A stretch of 64,000 nt of DNA. Source: a gamma proteobacterium symbiont of Taylorina sp. (lineage in GTDB: Bacteria > Pseudomonadota > Gammaproteobacteria > GRL18). Positions 37,454 to 47,500 of this stretch are shown here, piece after piece; within the stretch, counting starts at the first letter, position 1; every line of letters starts with the position of its first letter. The notes under the pieces were generated by a model. The model saw only the letters and a program-made list of their open reading frames with translations. It did not search any database and was not told the origin of the DNA. The translations under genes and the position numbers were made by a program. The stretch is taken from NCBI GenBank assembly GCA_025655455.1, contig JAHXIV010000010.1:94388-158387 (forward strand). The letters run 5' to 3'.

Positions 37454-38734
37454 ATGAAAGTTTTAGTGATTGGTAATGGGGGTCGTGAACATGCACTGGC
37501 ATGGAAAGCAGCTCAATCATCACAGGTGGATGAAGTTTTTGTAGCACCCGGCAATGCCGGCACCCTTCACGAGCCCATGCTGACCAATATTGATATTGGT
37601 GTCACAGATATTCCCGCACTGGTGAACTTTGTTAAAACAAATGATATTGCACTCACCATCGTTGGTCCTGAAGCACCTCTTGTTGATGGTGTGGTTGATA
37701 CGTTTAAGCAGCACAATTTAGCAATTTTCGGCCCCACACAAGGGGCTGCTCAGTTAGAAGGTTCTAAGGCCTTTACCAAAGACTTCCTGGCTCGTCATAA
37801 TATTCCCACAGCCGCTTATGAGAATTTCACTGAAATTGAACCTGCCATTGCCTATGTAAAAAAGCAAGGGACACCTATTGTCATCAAGGCAGATGGTTTA
37901 GCTGCCGGCAAGGGGGTAATTATTGCACAGTCCGAACAGGAAGCGATTACTGCCATTGAGGATATGTTAGCTGGCAACCGTTTCGGGGAAGCCGGTCACC
38001 GTGTCGTAGTAGAAGAATTCTTAAGTGGGGAAGAAGCCAGTTTTATTGTTATGGCTGATGGAAAAAATATCCTGCCGCTTGCCACATCACAGGATCACAA
38101 AGCCCGTGACAATGGTGATAAGGGACCTAATACCGGTGGTATGGGTGCTTATTCACCAGCACCGGTTGTCACTGATGAAATAACTGCTAAAGTCATGCAG
38201 ACAGTGATTGAACCCACTATTCTGGGGATGGCGGCAGAGGGTAATGAATATAGCGGTTTTCTTTATGCCGGCCTGATGATTTCTCCCGCTGGTGACTTAA
38301 AAGTACTGGAATATAATTGTCGCTTTGGTGATCCTGAAACCCAGCCTATTATGATGCGTCTGCAGTCTGATTTGGTGGAACTTTGTCAGGCTGCCATTAA
38401 TCACAAGCTTGATACTGTCACTGCACAATGGGATAAACGTGCTTCAATAGGAATAGTAATGGCTGCTGGCGGTTATCCTGACAATTATGAAAAAGGTCAT
38501 ATTATTGAAGGACTTGATTGTGTTGATACTGAGACAACAAAAGTCTTTCATGCCGGCACAGCTGACAGCAATGGTCAGGTAGTCACCAGCGGCGGTCGCG
38601 TCCTGTGTATGGTGGCATTGGGAGATTCTGTCAGTGAAGCACAAGCTCTGGCATATCAGAAAGTAAAACAAATTCATTGGATAGATACATTTTATCGCAC
38701 AGATATCGGCTATCGGGCTGTTGCCAGAGAGTAG
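37454..38734 (+). CDS. purD: Phosphoribosylamine-glycine ligase (GARS)
   Basis: The 426-residue ATP-grasp enzyme makes glycinamide ribonucleotide from phosphoribosylamine, glycine and ATP in purine synthesis. Motifs are MKVLVIGNGGREHALAWKAA, GPEAPLVDGVVD, IKADGLAAGKGVI, SQDHKARDNGDKGPNTGGMG and EYNCRFGDPETQ. The frame opens 13 codons earlier, but the ATG at 37454 begins the conserved N terminus. The stop is followed at once by a dispersed half repeat. Confidence 0.96.
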   Translation: MKVLVIGNGGREHALAWKAAQSSQVDEVFVAPGNAGTLHEPMLTNIDIGVTDIPALVNFVKTNDIALTIVGPEAPLVDGVVDTFKQHNLAIFGPTQGAAQLEGSKAFTKDFLARHNIPTAAYENFTEIEPAIAYVKKQGTPIVIKADGLAAGKGVIIAQSEQEAITAIEDMLAGNRFGEAGHRVVVEEFLSGEEASFIVMADGKNILPLATSQDHKARDNGDKGPNTGGMGAYSPAPVVTDEITAKVMQTVIEPTILGMAAEGNEYSGFLYAGLMISPAGDLKVLEYNCRFGDPETQPIMMRLQSDLVELCQAAINHKLDTVTAQWDKRASIGIVMAAGGYPDNYEKGHIIEGLDCVDTETTKVFHAGTADSNGQVVTSGGRVLCMVALGDSVSEAQALAYQKVKQIHWIDTFYRTDIGYRAVARE

Positions 38735-38736
38735 GG

Positions 38737-38752
38737 ATTGACTCCGACCCCT
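38737..38752. repeat. GGGGTCGGAGTCAA repeat, half site after purD
   Basis: Reads gattgactccgacccc directly after the purD stop codon. It is a single arm without a partner, so it should not act as a terminator alone. Confidence 0.6.
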
Positions 38753-38873
38753 GACAAAGGTTAATATCATCTAATATTGTTATATACACTTTCAGGTCAT
38801 TTAATTTATCGTTTATTTAATACTTTTTTCTTATTTAATACTTTTTCTTATTTAATTACAACAGGAATACATT

Positions 38874-39734
38874 ATGTCTATTAAACACCCAGTTGTTGCA
38901 GTAACCGGCTCTTCCGGTGCAGGTACCACTACAGTAAAAGATGCTTTTGAGCATATTTTCTTTCGTGAGAATATCAACCCAGCCATCATAGAAGGTGATA
39001 GTTATCATCGCTATGATCGTGCTGCAATGAAGAAAGCAGTTGAAGAGAAAGGTGATACTTTTAGCCATTTCGGCCCTGAAGCCAACCATTTCGGTGTATT
39101 ATCAGACACATTTAAGGAATATGGTGAAACTGGTATGTGTAAGCGTCGCTATTATTTACATAGTGAAGAAGAAGCCGTACCTTATGCGCCTTTAACTCCA
39201 GGACAGTTTACTGACTGGGAAGCGATTCCTTCTGATACTGATCTATTATTCTATGAGGGTCTGCATGGCGGTGCAAAAGATGGTGATGATGATGTTTCTC
39301 AACATGTTGACTTATTGGTCGGTGTTGTACCTATTGTGAATCTTGAGTGGATTCAGAAAATTCATCGTGATAATGCACAACGCGGCTATTCAGCAGAAGC
39401 CACTGTTGACACTATACTGCGTCGTATGCCTGATTATGTCAATTATATTACACCACAGTTTTCACGTACAGATATTAACTTCCAGCGTGTTCCTACAGTG
39501 GATACTTCTAATCCTTTCATTGCCCGTGATATTCCAACACCAGATGAAAGTTTTATTGTCATTCGTTTCAAACATCCTGAAACAGTTGATTTTCCCTATT
39601 TACTCAATATGATCTCCAACTCATTTATGTCTCGCCGTAATAATATGGTGGTTCCCGGTAGTAAAATGGGATTTGCAATGGAACTGATTCTTGCACCACG
39701 CATCCATGAATTAATGGAAAAGTCTAAGGCTTAA
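38874..39734 (+). CDS. prkB: Phosphoribulokinase
   Basis: The 286-residue class I PRK phosphorylates ribulose 5-phosphate to the RuBisCO substrate in the Calvin cycle. The P-loop is GSSGAGTTT near residue 12; EGDSYHRYDRAAMKKA near 42 and FSHFGPEANHF near 63 hold substrate and catalytic residues, with LLFYEGLHGGAKD near 125 as Walker B. The prokaryotic hexameric or octameric form lacks the redox Cys pair of plants. It marks the organism as able to fix CO2. The gene stands alone here; no RuBisCO gene is in the window. Confidence 0.96.
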   Translation: MSIKHPVVAVTGSSGAGTTTVKDAFEHIFFRENINPAIIEGDSYHRYDRAAMKKAVEEKGDTFSHFGPEANHFGVLSDTFKEYGETGMCKRRYYLHSEEEAVPYAPLTPGQFTDWEAIPSDTDLLFYEGLHGGAKDGDDDVSQHVDLLVGVVPIVNLEWIQKIHRDNAQRGYSAEATVDTILRRMPDYVNYITPQFSRTDINFQRVPTVDTSNPFIARDIPTPDESFIVIRFKHPETVDFPYLLNMISNSFMSRRNNMVVPGSKMGFAMELILAPRIHELMEKSKA

Positions 39735-39740
39735 CACAAG

Positions 39741-39792
39741 CGGGGTCGGAGTCAAATTAACTCAGGAATTTATTTGACTCCGCCCCCTTTTT
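39741..39792. terminator. GGGGTCGGAGTCAAAT palindrome between prk and murU
   Basis: cggggtcggagtcaaat and atttgactccgccccc form a hairpin with a loop of about 15 bases, followed by a T6 run on the plus strand. It lies between convergent prk and murU, overlapping the murU stop. It belongs to the dispersed repeat family and probably terminates prk transcripts. Confidence 0.75.
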
Positions 39793-40477
39793 TACCGTAT
39801 CTATCATTTATTTCTTCTAATCGCTGTGGTGTTCCAATATCACACCAAAGCCCTTCATAAATTTCACCTGAAACCATTTGTATTGACATAGCTGATCGTA
39901 ACAATGGCCCGAGAGCCTGTTTTCCTGCTGGTAGATTTTTAAAAAACTCAGGCTTATAGCAAGCAATACCACTGAATGTAAAACGCTGACCTTTAAGATT
40001 ATTCTTCTGTTCAGAAAGAATATTATCCTGACAATAAAAATCACCCTTTATATGATGTGGCGGATTAGGCACTAAAATTAAATGAGCTGTTTGCTGATTA
40101 TTTTTAAAACTCGTCACAAAATATTTTAAGCTATCAAAAGAATAGTCCGTATAGATATCACCATTAACCACAATAAATGGCTCATCACCCAGAATATCCA
40201 GTGCTTTTATAATTCCACCAGCCGTTTCTAAAGCCTGATCTTCCCTGCTATAAATTATTGCTGCTCCATATTGAGAACCATCACCGAGATGTGCTTCAAT
40301 TTTTTCCCCCAGCCAGGCATGATTAACCACCAGTTGAGTAGTCCCTGCTTTAACCAGTGCTTCAATATGATATTCAATAAGACTTTTTCCTGCCACTTGC
40401 AGTAAGGGTTTGGGCAGGTTATCCGTTAATGGTCGCATCCGTTCACCACGTCCCGCGGCAAGGATCATTGCTTTCAT
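39770..40477 (-). CDS. murU: N-acetylmuramate 1-phosphate uridylyltransferase
   Basis: The 235-residue nucleotidyltransferase begins MKAMILAAGRGERMRPLTDN, the NTP-binding signature, with KPLLQVAGKSLIEYHIEAL, VVNGDIYTDYSFD (metal-binding Asp) and GLWCDIGTPQRLEEIN. It makes UDP-MurNAc in the MurU-AmgK recycling bypass of pseudomonads and relatives. Its start overlaps the amgK stop by four bases (ATGA). The pairing decides between this and generic glucose-1-phosphate uridylyltransferases. Confidence 0.9.
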   Translation of the reverse strand: MKAMILAAGRGERMRPLTDNLPKPLLQVAGKSLIEYHIEALVKAGTTQLVVNHAWLGEKIEAHLGDGSQYGAAIIYSREDQALETAGGIIKALDILGDEPFIVVNGDIYTDYSFDSLKYFVTSFKNNQQTAHLILVPNPPHHIKGDFYCQDNILSEQKNNLKGQRFTFSGIACYKPEFFKNLPAGKQALGPLLRSAMSIQMVSGEIYEGLWCDIGTPQRLEEINDRYGKKGGGVK

Positions 40478-41505
40478 TGCCTGGTATTTCCCTGCTCAAG
40501 ACGTTTTAATAATTTTAACAATTCATCAAATTCAGGATAACGGGAACAGACCTTAAATAAATAGTCTAAAGTTTGCGGTATATCATGTAAGTAATTATCT
40601 TTTCCATCGCGATAGTTTAGACGACAGAATATGCCCACCACTTTCAATTGTCTTTGCATACCCATCCAGTCAAACCAGCGCACAAATTGTGTTTTATCAT
40701 CAACTGCTAATAATTCTTTTTCCAATAACATCTGACGATATTGTTCAAGCCAGGCATAAACTCTTTCATCCGGCCAGGCAATATAGCTATCACGTAATAA
40801 AGAGACCAGATCATAAGTAATCGGGCCAATAACAGCATCCTGAAAATCAATAATTCCAGGATTATCAGGTTCATCACAAACCATCAAGTTGCGTGAGTGA
40901 TAATCACGATGCACAAATACCTGCGGTTGTTCATGAGCAGATAGAATCAAACGACTCATCGCCTGCTCCAAAACAAACTGTTCTACATCACTCAGAGCCT
41001 GTTTACAATGAACTTTAATATACCAGTCTGCTAATAAGTCCATTTCAGTTTGCAGACGTTGTGCATCATAAAAAGGGAGTTCCATCTTTTGCCCAATAGA
41101 GGAAAAACCCTTTTGTATTTTCACTAATGCATACATAGCATCACTATAGAGTATATCTGCTGAGTGTAGATCTGAATCAAGCTGAGATAAATAAGCTGTC
41201 GATCCCAAATCAGACATCAGAATAAAGCCGAACTCCTGATTAACAGCATAAAGCTCCGGCACATTAACCCCGGTTGCTTTCAGACTTTTTGCAATATCAA
41301 TAAAAGAGGCAATATTTTCCTTCTCAGGTGGGGCATCCATAATAATAAAAGACTGACCAGCAGGCTGATTTTCAATCATATTGTTAAAAACGATACGAAA
41401 GTAACGCCTGAAACTGGCATCTTTTGACGCAGCTTCAAAGTTTTTAATATCAGCCTGAAGATCATTTTCAAGCCAGGACTTTATAAGTTGTATACGTTGT
41501 GGCAT
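40474..41505 (-). CDS. amgK: N-acetylmuramate/N-acetylglucosamine anomeric kinase
   Basis: The 343-residue aminoglycoside-phosphotransferase-fold kinase has DASFRRYFRIVF near residue 28, the Brenner-like VFVHRDYHSRNLMV near 215 and the metal-binding GIIDFQDAVIGP near 232. It phosphorylates MurNAc at C1, and MurU then uses the product. The two genes overlap, and ampG at 27 kb would supply muropeptides. Together they support a UDP-MurNAc salvage route that bypasses de novo synthesis. Confidence 0.9.
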   Translation of the reverse strand: MPQRIQLIKSWLENDLQADIKNFEAASKDASFRRYFRIVFNNMIENQPAGQSFIIMDAPPEKENIASFIDIAKSLKATGVNVPELYAVNQEFGFILMSDLGSTAYLSQLDSDLHSADILYSDAMYALVKIQKGFSSIGQKMELPFYDAQRLQTEMDLLADWYIKVHCKQALSDVEQFVLEQAMSRLILSAHEQPQVFVHRDYHSRNLMVCDEPDNPGIIDFQDAVIGPITYDLVSLLRDSYIAWPDERVYAWLEQYRQMLLEKELLAVDDKTQFVRWFDWMGMQRQLKVVGIFCRLNYRDGKDNYLHDIPQTLDYLFKVCSRYPEFDELLKLLKRLEQGNTRQ

Positions 41506-41523
41506 TTTATTCCTGATAATTAT

Positions 41524-41715
41524 CTCTTGAGTAACAAAAAATCAGCACAAATGATTTTAAGTCATTTTTATGTTACTTAAATAATTCGTGCCAATTTTTT
41601 TGGCTGTGGGCACTCTTGAGTAACAAAAAATCAGCACAAATAATTTTAAGCCATTTTAATGTTACTAAAAATCATTCGTGCCAATTTTTTTGGCTGTGGG
41701 CACTTCTAAGTAACT
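41524..41715. repeat. 89-bp direct tandem repeat, two units plus a partial third
   Basis: Units begin ctcttgagtaacaaaaaatc at 41524 and 41613 and end tggctgtgggcact; a third partial start follows at about 41703. Each unit contains a hairpin GTGCC-...-GGCAC with an inner GCCAA/TTGGC pair. The two copies differ at several bases, so the duplication is not very recent. It fills the gap between amgK and the porin-like gene. Confidence 0.85.
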
Positions 41716-42983
41716 TAAAACTCATACGATAATTTAATCTGCAGAAAATCTTCATCATCATAGTCAGAAACAACATCTTTAACTTCACTATAGGCTTGAG
41801 CATGTTTCCATTCTGCAGCCAGGGTGGTATTATCAATAATTCCAACAGAAATACTGGCTAACCAGGCATCTTCAAGAAAATCTGAGCTTTCAGTATCAAA
41901 ATACATATCCTGTGTTTTTTGATATCCCAGAGCAACGGTTGTTTCTTTACCCGCAATTTCAAAGTTATAGGCACCTTCTATATTCAACGCACTGGGTTTT
42001 AATTTATCTGAATTCACTATACTGACTTCATTCGCTTTAAATTCATTCAATGCTGTCACATATTCTCCAATTAAATTAAACTGACCAAATGTTGCAACAG
42101 CATGAAGACTTATTCCCCCGACATAGTCCTTAATACAACCATCACCTGCACATAAAGCATTTCCATCAACCACTCCCTGCAGCGTGGCAGAACTGGCTAT
42201 ATTATTAATATATCCGGCACCCATATCTAAAGCAAAGTCATCATTTTCCATAGCATAACCCAGATTTAAACCAAAGCTGTCAATGCGATTATTTTTAGTA
42301 CTGGAATATTGACCGCTCGCCTGTTCTGCATCACTATTAAAAACATAAGCGGAACCATAAAGTCCATCTTGCGTTTCTACACCTATCTGAATCACATCTG
42401 CCCGTGTTTCACCCAGTGTCAAAGTTACCGGGTCAGAAACCATATTCGATTCAAAATTTCCAAAAGGCACATATAATCGTCCGACAGAAGCATAAAATGG
42501 TGTGACTTCTGAGTTAGCAATCGTAATATAGACTTCATCCATAAGGAAATTATCATCAGAAGCATCTTCATATAAAAATAATATTGAGCCGCTAACCCAA
42601 TCACCTGCCGATGCACCAATACTTAACTCAAAAGTATCCAGAATTAAATCACTGGAGGAGTTCCCTGACCAGCCGTCACTATTGGAGTGATTGGCAATGA
42701 CATCAATGACCCCTCCCATCGTAATAGAGTCTGCAATCTCGTGAGTCACCCCTCTAGTTTCCTTATCTTTTTCTCTGACAGCCTGTTGATGTGCTATATC
42801 TTGAGTCGCCTGCTGCTGCTTATTTAACACCACTTCCTGTGCATCCAGTTTATTCTGCATAATCTGCATTTGCTGCTGCATAATCTTTAACTGAGCTTTT
42901 AGATCTGCCAGATCATCTGCAGATACAGTTTGTGAAATTAATACAGCAAAGAGTATTGCCGGCACTATTAGTTTTAGTCTCAT
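41715..42983 (-). CDS. LbtU-like outer-membrane beta-barrel protein
   Basis: The protein has a signal peptide (LKLIVPAILFAVLISQTVSA), then a coiled coil (DLKAQLKIMQQQMQIMQNKL) that may trimerise or bind peptidoglycan, and a beta barrel from about residue 90 ending in the C-terminal LQIKLSYEF with terminal Phe. MDEVYITIANSEVTPFYASV with GRLYVPFGNF and LGETRADVIQIGVE are typical of the LbtU siderophore-porin group. The substrate cannot be read from sequence. An ATG four codons upstream (42995) is also possible. Confidence 0.78.
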   Translation of the reverse strand: MRLKLIVPAILFAVLISQTVSADDLADLKAQLKIMQQQMQIMQNKLDAQEVVLNKQQQATQDIAHQQAVREKDKETRGVTHEIADSITMGGVIDVIANHSNSDGWSGNSSSDLILDTFELSIGASAGDWVSGSILFLYEDASDDNFLMDEVYITIANSEVTPFYASVGRLYVPFGNFESNMVSDPVTLTLGETRADVIQIGVETQDGLYGSAYVFNSDAEQASGQYSSTKNNRIDSFGLNLGYAMENDDFALDMGAGYINNIASSATLQGVVDGNALCAGDGCIKDYVGGISLHAVATFGQFNLIGEYVTALNEFKANEVSIVNSDKLKPSALNIEGAYNFEIAGKETTVALGYQKTQDMYFDTESSDFLEDAWLASISVGIIDNTTLAAEWKHAQAYSEVKDVVSDYDDEDFLQIKLSYEF

Positions 42984-43032
42984 TATCTTTTCCATTAGTT
43001 AGTCAAAATTTGAAATCATTTTAATAATAAAT

Positions 43033-43782
43033 TTAAATATTGTTTTGTAAACAGTCTTTCATTTGTTGGTATGATAACAAGGATAATTCCTTTCTTGTCA
43101 TATTTTCAGTTCTGATCAACTCTGTAAAATAGATATCTACAGTTAAATTTTCCAGACCTAAAACCATCCATAAATTTTTCAATAAAGAAGTATCATCCGT
43201 ATAGGCAACATCAGCAGAGTATTTTTCATTAACCCGATAAATAATAACAACAGGTTGAATGCCTATTTTTGCATCAATAGCCGATTGAAACAGCCCGGGA
43301 TATAAATGAGCAATATCATTCCCAACACTGGTTACACCTTCAGGAAAAATTGTAATACTTTGTCCACTACTTAACAAGTGGGTAATCTCCTTATTCAAAC
43401 GACGGGCATCTGTCATGCTGCCGCGTTTAACAAATAATGTCCCTGCCCTGTAACTTAACCATCCCGCAACCGGCCATTTCCTAATCTCACTCATAGCAAC
43501 AAATCGTGTTGCATAGGCAGAGTTAAGCACAATAATATCTTTCCAGGAAATATGGTTAGCCACCACCAAATGTTTATTTGCAGACATTTCCCCATGAATT
43601 TGTTGTTTTATATTAAGAATTTTCAGGAAATTTCTAAACCACTGACAAATAAGCTGTTGTTCTTTCTCCCCGATGCTTTTTTTTTCGTCTATTAAGAAAA
43701 ACACTTGCACACAGCCCCAAAGAACATGCACAATAACACGAATTAAACGCACCACCTTTATTACAAAATTTTTTTCCAACAT
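43033..43782 (-). CDS. 1-acyl-sn-glycerol-3-phosphate acyltransferase (PlsC family)
   Basis: The acyltransferase carries the HX4D motif as NHISWKDIIVL near residue 77 and the FPEG motif in ITIFPEGVTSVGN near 145, with a hydrophobic N-terminal helix (VIKVVRLIRVIVHVLWGCVQ). It makes phosphatidic acid or remodels lipids at the inner membrane. The frame opens 20 codons earlier at 43842, but that would overlap the divergent YcgN gene start; the ATG at 43782 is preferred. Confidence 0.88.
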   Translation of the reverse strand: MLEKNFVIKVVRLIRVIVHVLWGCVQVFFLIDEKKSIGEKEQQLICQWFRNFLKILNIKQQIHGEMSANKHLVVANHISWKDIIVLNSAYATRFVAMSEIRKWPVAGWLSYRAGTLFVKRGSMTDARRLNKEITHLLSSGQSITIFPEGVTSVGNDIAHLYPGLFQSAIDAKIGIQPVVIIYRVNEKYSADVAYTDDTSLLKNLWMVLGLENLTVDIYFTELIRTENMTRKELSLLSYQQMKDCLQNNI

Positions 43783-43816
43783 AAAATTTAACACCTGATT
43801 CTTAACACTAACCATC

Positions 43817-44251
43817 ATGCAAAAGAAATTCTGGGAATACAAAAAACTGGATGAGATGACTCAAACAGAGTGGGAACAGCTATGCGATGGCTGCGCCAAA
43901 TGCTGTTTACATAAGCTTGAAGATGAAGATACTGGTGTCATATACTCTACTAATGTAGTTTGCCAATATCTGAATCAACACACTTGCCAATGTAGTGATT
44001 ATACTAGTCGAAGCACTCTTGTACCAGAATGTATTACTCTGAGCAGTCAAAATTTAGATCAGGTTTATTTTATGCCTTCCAGCTGCAGCTACCGTCTGCT
44101 GACAGAAGGAAAAACTCTGCCGCAATGGCATCCATTAATATCCGGAAACAAAGAATCAGTGCATGAGTCAGGACATTCAGTACAAGGCAAAGTCATTTCA
44201 GAACTGGATGCAGATAATTTAATACATCATCTGACAGGAGAGTGGGAATAA
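43817..44251 (+). CDS. YcgN-family cysteine cluster protein
   Basis: The 144-residue protein has the UPF0260/YcgN pattern: FWEYKKLDEMTQTEWEQLCD near the start, GCAKCCLHKLEDEDTG near 27, CQYLNQHTCQCSDYTSR near 55, PECITLS near 74 and SCSYRLLTEGKTLPQWHPL near 93. The conserved cysteines may bind a metal or cluster. Function unknown. It diverges from the acyltransferase gene. Confidence 0.9.
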   Translation: MQKKFWEYKKLDEMTQTEWEQLCDGCAKCCLHKLEDEDTGVIYSTNVVCQYLNQHTCQCSDYTSRSTLVPECITLSSQNLDQVYFMPSSCSYRLLTEGKTLPQWHPLISGNKESVHESGHSVQGKVISELDADNLIHHLTGEWE

Positions 44252-44343
44252 AATAAAAAAGCAGTGTTAAGTGTTAACTGAAGTTTCCTAGAAATTAAAT
44301 ATCTTCTAATTAATAATAGTCAAAGTCTAGCTCAGTTATTTGT

Positions 44344-44545
44344 TTATACTTTGATGGATAACACTGACTCCAGATGAGATTGAGCCTGAATCATACCATG
44401 AGCAGAGACTGACATTTTATTCACCTGCAACATGAGTATTTCAATACTTTTTTGCAGTGCTTCCTGACTTTTCTATGATTGTGATATTTAACAAATACCT
44501 GTCCATGAATTTCCTCTCCCAGGGAGATCGCTTTGTCTTACTCAT
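44344..44545 (-). pseudogene. Small frameshifted ORF following cusA
   Basis: An ATG overlapping the cusA stop (ATGA) opens a frame reading MSKTKRSPWERKFMDRYLLN, then IEKSGSTAKKY and a stop. The adjacent frame continues QEALQKSIEILMLQVNKMSV and HGMIQAQSHLESVLSIKV before TAA at 44344. Together they would make a basic-to-helical protein of about 66 residues, interrupted by one frameshift near GAAAAGTCAGG. I do not recognise it. Its coupling to cusA suggests an accessory gene of the efflux operon, now broken or misread. Confidence 0.4.
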
Positions 44546-47500
44546 TTTTTAAACGATGACCATGGTATATAGAAAATATAGCAGGTATTACCAATAATGT
44601 CAGCAACATGGCACTAATCATCCCTCCTACCATTGGTGCTGCTATACGCTGCATCACTTCTGAACCAGTTCCTGTGGTAAGCATAATCGGTAGTAAGCCG
44701 GCGATAATTGCTGTCACTGTCATTACCTTGGGACGTATTCTTAATAAGGCTCCCTCAATAATTGCAGCCGTTAATTCATCATGTGTGACTTTTTTAGCAT
44801 TATCTTTTGCATAACGCAGTCGTTCCTCCCAGGCATTCTTTAGATACACTAACATGATAACACCAGTTTCTGCACCCACACCCGCCAGGGCAATAAAACC
44901 AATCCACACAGCCACTGAAAAATTGAAATCAAGCCAGTACAATAGCCAGACACCGCCCACCAAAGCCATAGGCAGTGCCCCTAGAATCATCAGTACATCA
45001 GCAAAGTTTTTAAAATTAAGATACAACAGCACAATAATAATCATTAATGCCAACGGAACAACAACTAACATCTTCTCCTGCGCCCTTAATAAATATTCAA
45101 ATTGTCCTGACCATGCAATAGAGTATCCAGCAGGTAAATCCAGATTATCCTGTAAAAATTGTTTTGCTTCTTTAACATAAGAACCGATATCTCTATCACT
45201 AATATCCACAAATACCCAGCCATTGAGACGTGCATTCTCACTTTTAATCATTGGGGGGCCGGATTCATAACGAATATCTGCCACATCGCCCAAGGGAACC
45301 TGTGCACCATTTTTTGCAATCACAGGCAGCAGTTTAATCGCTGCAACCGAATTACGGTTAACCTGAGGATATCTGATATTAATAGGATAACGTTCCAGCC
45401 CTTCAACACTTTCACTGATATTAAGACCACCAATAGCACTACCGACAACTGTTTGAATATTCTTAATGGTCAGGCCGAGGCGGGCTGCTTTTTGACGCTT
45501 AATATCCACTGTAATATAACGGCCATTATTCGACTTGTCAGCAAAAACAGAAGAAGTTCCAGGTACATCAATCAGTATTTTCTCAATCTGACTGCCAATA
45601 CGCTCTATTTCTCCCAGATCAACACCGGAGATTTTAATACCAATAGGTGTTTTTATACCAGTTGACAACATATCAATACGGGTCTTAATCGGCATCACCC
45701 AGGCATTACTTAAACTGGGAATTTTAACTACTTTATTAAGCTCTTTTTTTAATTGAGCCAAATCCATTCCTTCGCGCCATTGTTCTTTAGGTTTCAAACG
45801 GATCAGAGTTTCAATCATAGTCAAAGGTGCCGGATCGGTTGCCGTTTCTGCACGGCCAATTTTACCAAAAGCCTGACGTACTTCCGGTACCGTCATAATC
45901 AGTTTGTTTGTCTGCTGTAAAAGTTCTTTTGCTTTGCCAATCGAGAGTCCGGGGAAAGTAGTCGGCATATACATTAAATCCCCCTCATCCAGATCAGGCA
46001 TAAATTCACTACCAATTTTATGCTTCAAAGGAGTCCAGCCCATCATTGGCCAGAGAGCTGACAAAGTCACTATAATTGAAAAAGCTATCATTGTTTTAGG
46101 CAATTTAAGGACTAATTCAATAAATGGTTTATAGACTGCAATTAATAAGCGGTTCACCGGATTATTACATTCTTTAATAATATGACCACGAATAAAGTAT
46201 CCCATAAGGACTGGAACTAAGGTAATTGATAATATTGCTGCCGCTGCCATTGCATAGGTTTTAGTATAAGCCAGCGGGGCAAATAATTTTCCTTCCTGTG
46301 CCTCCAGAGCAAAAACCGGCACAAAACTCACGGTAATAATGAGCAGTGAAAAAAATAACGCTGGACCCACTTCTTTTGAAGCTATTGCTATAATCTGCCA
46401 GCGGTTAGTGCTGTTAATTCCACCCTGTTCATTTTCTCTTTCAAAATGCTTATGCACATTTTCCATCATTACAATACTGGCATCCACCATAGCACCAATA
46501 GCGATAGCAATCCCTCCTAAGGACATTATATTGGCTGTAATACCCTGTGCATTCATCACCATAAATGCACTTAGAATACCAATAGGCAAGCTGATAATCA
46601 CAACAAAAACAGAACGAATATGAAACAAAAATATCAAACAAACTAAAGCAACCACAATAAATTCTTCCATTAATTTATGTTCCAGATTTTCTACTGCATT
46701 ATAAATTAAAGTAGAACGATCATAGGTTTCAACAATCTCAACCCCTTTTGGTAAACCCTGACGCAAAGATTGCAATTTTTTCTTCACTGCCTCAATCACC
46801 TCTAATGCATTTTCTCCTGAACGCATGACGACAATACCACCGACAACTTCTCCTTCACCATCCAGCTCAGCAATACCGCGACGCATTTGCGGCCCCAGTC
46901 GAATATCAGCTATATCACGCAGCAGTATAGGAGTGCCTGTGTTATTAACCCGAATCAACACTTCCTGAAGATCTGAAATATTAGAAATATAACCCTTACT
47001 ACGCACCATATATTCAGCTTCAGCCAGCTCAATAACTGACCCTCCAATCTCACTATTTGCAGATCGAATAGCTTTGATTACTTCTTCCATAGCTAAGCTA
47101 TAAGCACGTAACTTATAAGGATTGATAACAACTTGATATTGTTTAACAAATCCACCCACTGTCGCCACTTCTGAGACACCGGGGACTGATTGTAATTCAA
47201 ATTTTAAAAACCAGTCCTGAATACTGCGTAGTTCTGCCAAATCCATTTGACCTGATTTACCGGTAAGAGTATCAACAATTGCGTATTCATAGACCCAGCC
47301 CACCCCGCTGGCATCCGGCCCTAATTGTGTTTTAGCTTCCGCTGGCAGACTGGCTGAAACCTGGTTCAGATATTCCAGAACTCTGGAACGAGCCCAGTAT
47401 AAATCAGTACCATCTTCGAAGATGATATAAACATAGGAATCCCCAAAAAAAGAATATCCCCGTACCGTTTTCGCTCCCGGTACGGCCAGCATTGCTGTAG

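Noticed and set aside
45159..45665. A 168-residue ORF antisense to cusA
   Set aside because: It is a shadow frame in a well-supported transporter gene, without any family signature.
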